Below are positions 60,451 to 64,000 of a stretch of DNA of 64,000 nt, in pieces. A model generated the notes under the pieces. It was not told the origin of the DNA. It searched no databases and worked only from the letters and a program-made list of their open reading frames with translations. Location: positions 45,937,351 to 46,001,350 of the forward strand of contig CP141140.1 of assembly GCA_035235625.1 (NCBI GenBank), given 5' to 3'. The position numbers and the translations under genes were made by a program. Source of the stretch: Saururus chinensis (taxonomy: Eukaryota > Streptophyta > Magnoliopsida > Piperales > Saururaceae). Position 1 is the first letter of the stretch; each line of letters begins with the position of its first letter.

Positions 60451-61888
60451 ATGATTGTATACTTTTAATATGTAGCAGCATGCTAGGATTGTATGATTTT
60501 CCAATTGCTTGATGTAAGATTGAAAGAAGATAAAAGATGGTATCTTTAAATGCATATGACAAGCATGTGAGTTGAAAGTATGTTTGATGTATGTGGACCA
60601 TGTGTATGCAAGTGATGGCTAAAGAATTATGTTGGTAAGCTATGTATGGAATTATGGATATGTTATATGTATGTGTGATGGACGTACATATGTATGATAA
60701 CTATATACATGTGCGATGGATATGTGAATGTGAGTGGGGTAGGTGGATGGGCAATGGACAGTAAGAGGTGTCAAAGGGTTTGGTATTGATTTGTTGTGAA
60801 TTTGTAACCATATAATGAAAGATGGAGGATGTAAGTTTGACGAGCCAGGATTGGAGTGGATGAGTTTGGCTTAGATTAGAGCATACATTAGGGGTTTAGT
60901 AAGTGGACTTAGGTTTGGAACCTTATGGGGGACTGTTAGACAGTAAGAGTGCTGCATAATTGTGCAAGCATAAGGCATATTTTATGAAGTGGAAAGTAAG
61001 CATAATAAGTTAGGTATAAGTACGATGGTGTAATTGACATTAGCTATGAGTGGCTTAGTTTGATGATTTCCAAGTAAGATGACTTAGCCATAAGGTGGAT
61101 GGCGAAGACTATATGAATATGAAGGATATGTTTAGTGGTGAGTTATGATTATGAGTTGGATGGGTTAAGTGAACTTTGCTGCCCTAACAAATTTGGGTTT
61201 TAGAATGGGCTCAACTTTAGTTTGATTAGTGGAAGACGATAAGATAGAAGAATTTTATGTCATAAATGTGCTCGCATAAATTACTTAATTCAAACTTAAA
61301 TTATTAGCAGGGCTAATATGATAGTGTTATGAGTTTGAGAGCTAAGGGTTTCAACGAATTAAGTTTCATGTTTAGGCTAGCTGATAATAAGTCGAATGAG
61401 CATTTCTCATGCCTTGCCATTGTGTTTATCCTACGGGATGTTGTCTGTGTATTGTATATAAGTCTAAATGTCAGATGCTATGTTGAGAGCATTGTATGTT
61501 TTCAATTCTGTCTTGGTGCTATATTAAGCCCAGATGTTTGATGCTCTAATAAGATCATTGTATGTTTCTGCCCTTAGTTAGCACTATATGATTTTGCCGA
61601 AGAGTGGAATTGTAAGATTCTAACCCAAGAGTAGTATTGTATGATTTCGTCCTTAGTAAGTAATATCATGAAATGGTTCTTACCTGTTTGATCCTGTGCC
61701 CCATGAGCATAGGTGTGCATTGCCTTCAGAAAAGCCCATGACATCTAGTTACTCCCTGGAGGCTAAGGTGATGCCCTAGTGGCATTCCTTTCTATTTCGA
61801 TGTTGGAGCTTATTAATTATAATGAGCTTCAATGGTCGATAGTATGTCTATGACTGGTTAAGTAGTTCTAACTAAGTTTGTAAGATCT
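60451..61888. other. G/T-rich intergenic or LTR-like sequence, no gene
   Basis: Repetitive GTATGTGTGATGG-like motifs at 60,540-60,720; otherwise nothing recognisable. Confidence 0.4.
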
Positions 61889-62150
61889 GAGTAAGACTAT
61901 AAGAGTAAGTTTTTGAGCAAGATTATAAGTGTAAGATTTCGAGTAAGACTGTAAGAGTAAGTTTCTGAGTAAGACTATAAGTGTAAAATTTCGAGTAAGT
62001 TACTGAGTATGGCTGTAAGCAAATATTTTTTAGAAAGACTATAAGAGTAAGAATTTGAGTAAGATGGTATGAGTAAGACTTTAAGAATGTTTTGAGTAAG
62101 TTTGTAAGTGTAGGGATTGTACAAGTAAGACTGTAAGTGCAAGAGAGGTA
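61889..62150. repeat. 26-bp minisatellite with 52-bp higher-order pattern
   Basis: Four clean units start at 61,889, 61,915, 61,941 and 61,967, each GAGTAAGACTRTAAG-like followed by an 11-base tail. Units 1 and 3 share one tail (AGAGTAAGTTT) and units 2 and 4 the other (AGTGTAARATTTC). After 61,992 the array decays. Confidence 0.85.
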
Positions 62151-62848
62151 AGATGTTATGTCTATGTGTATGTGCGTGATTTTTATATTATGCAACTATG
62201 TTATGATTTGTAATACTTCATGCTTCATAGTTGAGCACATGAATGCATCTACGTATGTAATTAGAGAGTTCACTGTTTAGAACTCCTCTATTGAGTACTT
62301 TTCAACTAAGTATGAAAATCTCTTTTTCCCTTTTTTCAGCCCGATGTTCAAGAAGCTTTTGCTGGTTTGTGATGGGTAGTTCCTTGAGATGGACGCTTAT
62401 TTTCATGGGTGGATTGAATTCCACACGCTCAGGTATACTCTCTGACTCATTGCGAGTTTTTATTTTTGCCATGATCTGATGTATTGGGTAAGATGAGAAT
62501 TAAAGTGTTATACTTTTTGGAATAGTAATTTCAATTAGACTGTGGACAATTTGTGAGAGCTGTACTGAAGGATGTTTGGGAGAAATTTGTATTTAAAGCC
62601 TATGATCATAGCAATTTATTTCATTTGTTTATTTCCAAGTAGCACCTAAGAATGCTTAGTTTGGTTGTACAATGTATTATTGGAAAAATGGTTGTACAGG
62701 AAAAATTCATGTATGATGTTTTAAAATATAAAGCTACTTCCACAGGTTTCATATGTTGTCATTTTTCTTGATTTGCATCTATTATATTGCAACAATATTT
62801 CATGAATTTTTAAGAAAATATGTTGAAAATTCTTAGTCGTTACAATGG
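62151..62848. other. AT-rich spacer, nothing recognised
   Basis: The frame at 62,291-62,479 has no recognisable features. Confidence 0.4.
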
Positions 62849-63938
62849 TGTTGATTAAAAAGAAGAGAGTTTGTTGATTAAAAACTAAAAGAACTTAAAC
62901 TTAAATTAAACAAAGAAAGTGATCAATTAAACTAACTAAAGGGAGCAATATAATAAAAATTACTTCCAAAATTGAATCCACTATAGAATCATAACAAGTT
63001 CTTAATCTCTAATCTTAATCTAGTCTGAATATGAACTAGTATTATTAGCTAATAACTAGACTTACTTTAAAAAGAATCATTAATTAACCTCATGGCATGA
63101 ACTATATTCAACAATACCACGACTCGACTACACTAAACTAAACTATAGGCATGATTTGTCTAATCTTCATATAACTCATCAAATTTATTAATAATATGAA
63201 CATTAAAACTATTGCATAACCATCTTATCTAAATAATAGAAATTAGAATCGATATAAATCTTAAAACCACATCAATCTATCATCTAAATGACCATAAATC
63301 ACTATAGAATTGAACAAACATGAAAACACTTTAATTAAAAAGGAAATCCTTGTAATACAATTCTCATTATTCGCATATGATATCTATATTCAAAAGAAAA
63401 AAAAATTAAAACTTTTCTATAGTTTCATCAACACCTATGTAAAAGAAAAACCTAGCCTTGCATGGTAGAAGAAGGCTCTTTAATCTCCATTGAATGCTTC
63501 AATTGCTCCTCCATTTTCTTCTCCATTTTTCTCCTTAGAAAATCTACGAGAATTCATCAATTTTAGGCCCCGTATGACTTTATCCATGAATAAGAGTCAA
63601 GGAAGAAGTCTTAGTTGGAAATAACTCAAAATTGGCTTAAACTAGAAAACTACACATTATGTCGTTCGAACACCCTCACTACCCGTTCGATGGGCAACAC
63701 TATACTATTTCATTTCGAAATCCTTTGTAGTCATCCAAACGCCTATATAGCCCGTTCGAACACCAATGAAGAAACTACATTAAATATTTAAAAGTTAGCC
63801 AATTTAATTTAAAATATCGTACAAGTATTCCTAACCTAATAAACCTTAATTCCAAATTATCTAAGTTATAGTAAATCTTAGAGAATGCTAGAAAATAGAA
63901 TAATTAATGGTAAAACAATGTGTAAAATATACTTATCA
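62849..63938 (-). mobile_element. Probable 3' LTR of a minus-strand retroelement extending past the right edge
   Basis: The right edge on the minus strand starts TGATAAGTATATTTTACACA. The bases outside it (63,939-64,000) read, on the minus strand, GCTCGAGGACTAGC followed by GTTTGACGGTATT. A GCTCGAGGACTAGCAA motif just before the 3' LTR is common in large plant retroelements (gypsy/LARD type). The left end, TGTTGATTAAAAAG at 62,849, is a guess. No partner LTR is visible. Confidence 0.45.
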
Positions 63939-64000
63939 AATACCGTCAAACATAAATTTTGCTAGTCCTCGAGCAAAACAAAACAAAAAAACAAAGCAAC

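Noticed and set aside
1..64000. tRNA or rRNA genes
   Set aside because: No cloverleaf-like A/B box pairs or rRNA signatures were noticed by eye, though a short tRNA-derived fragment could be missed without a covariance search.

Overview
The window is a piece of a flowering-plant nuclear chromosome. It is AT-rich and crowded with degenerate LTR retrotransposons, LINE fragments, CACTA, hAT, Mutator-like and Stowaway-type elements. The one convincing host gene is an intron-containing glycine-rich protein gene. Nothing bacterial, organellar or viral was seen, and the sequence does not let me name a species.

Layout. The main structure is a direct, dispersed-tandem triplication of a multi-kilobase segment: copy A (1 to about 16,096, running off the left edge), copy B (about 21,258-38,690) and copy C (about 42,545-54,659). 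Each copy holds, in order, AT-rich sequence, a LINE RNase H remnant, a minus-strand Ty1/copia element with about 396-bp LTRs, and a unique flank. A and B continue into a CACTA-type element with long GA/CT tracts, a MITE, and a minisatellite of the GCTACAACRATGTAGC type. C ends exactly where the CACTA element begins in B. The copia element was already inserted, and already lacked the core of its reverse transcriptase, before the triplication: left LTRs resemble left LTRs of the other copies, right resemble right, and the same deletion and insertion site recur. After duplication each copy gained private changes: microhomology deletions, 24/39/42-bp tandem duplications, an inversion inside the copia of C, a second CACTA inserted into the first in B, a MITE in B, and a 28-bp LTR-like micro-insertion in A.

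Between A and B (16.1-21.3 kb) lies the glycine-rich protein gene (two exons, 114 residues, signal peptide, Gly/Tyr/His repeats, Cys-rich tail) with a TATA box and an RY element, followed by a degenerate Stowaway-like MITE and a GC-rich hAT-like non-autonomous element. Between B and C (38.7-42.5 kb) lies gypsy-LTR-like sequence containing a clean 1,237-bp solo LTR with a 5-bp target duplication. Right of C (54.7-64 kb) are a LINE reverse-transcriptase fragment, LTR-like and GC-rich sequence without recognisable genes, a 26-bp minisatellite, and the 3' LTR of another minus-strand retroelement that continues past the right edge.

How the parts work together. Apart from the glycine-rich protein gene, nothing looks able to make a working product. 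The copia copies have lost the RT core and carry stops, frameshifts or changed catalytic residues in gag, protease or integrase. The window is best read as a record of nested insertion, segmental duplication and decay. All identities are by eye, with no database search.
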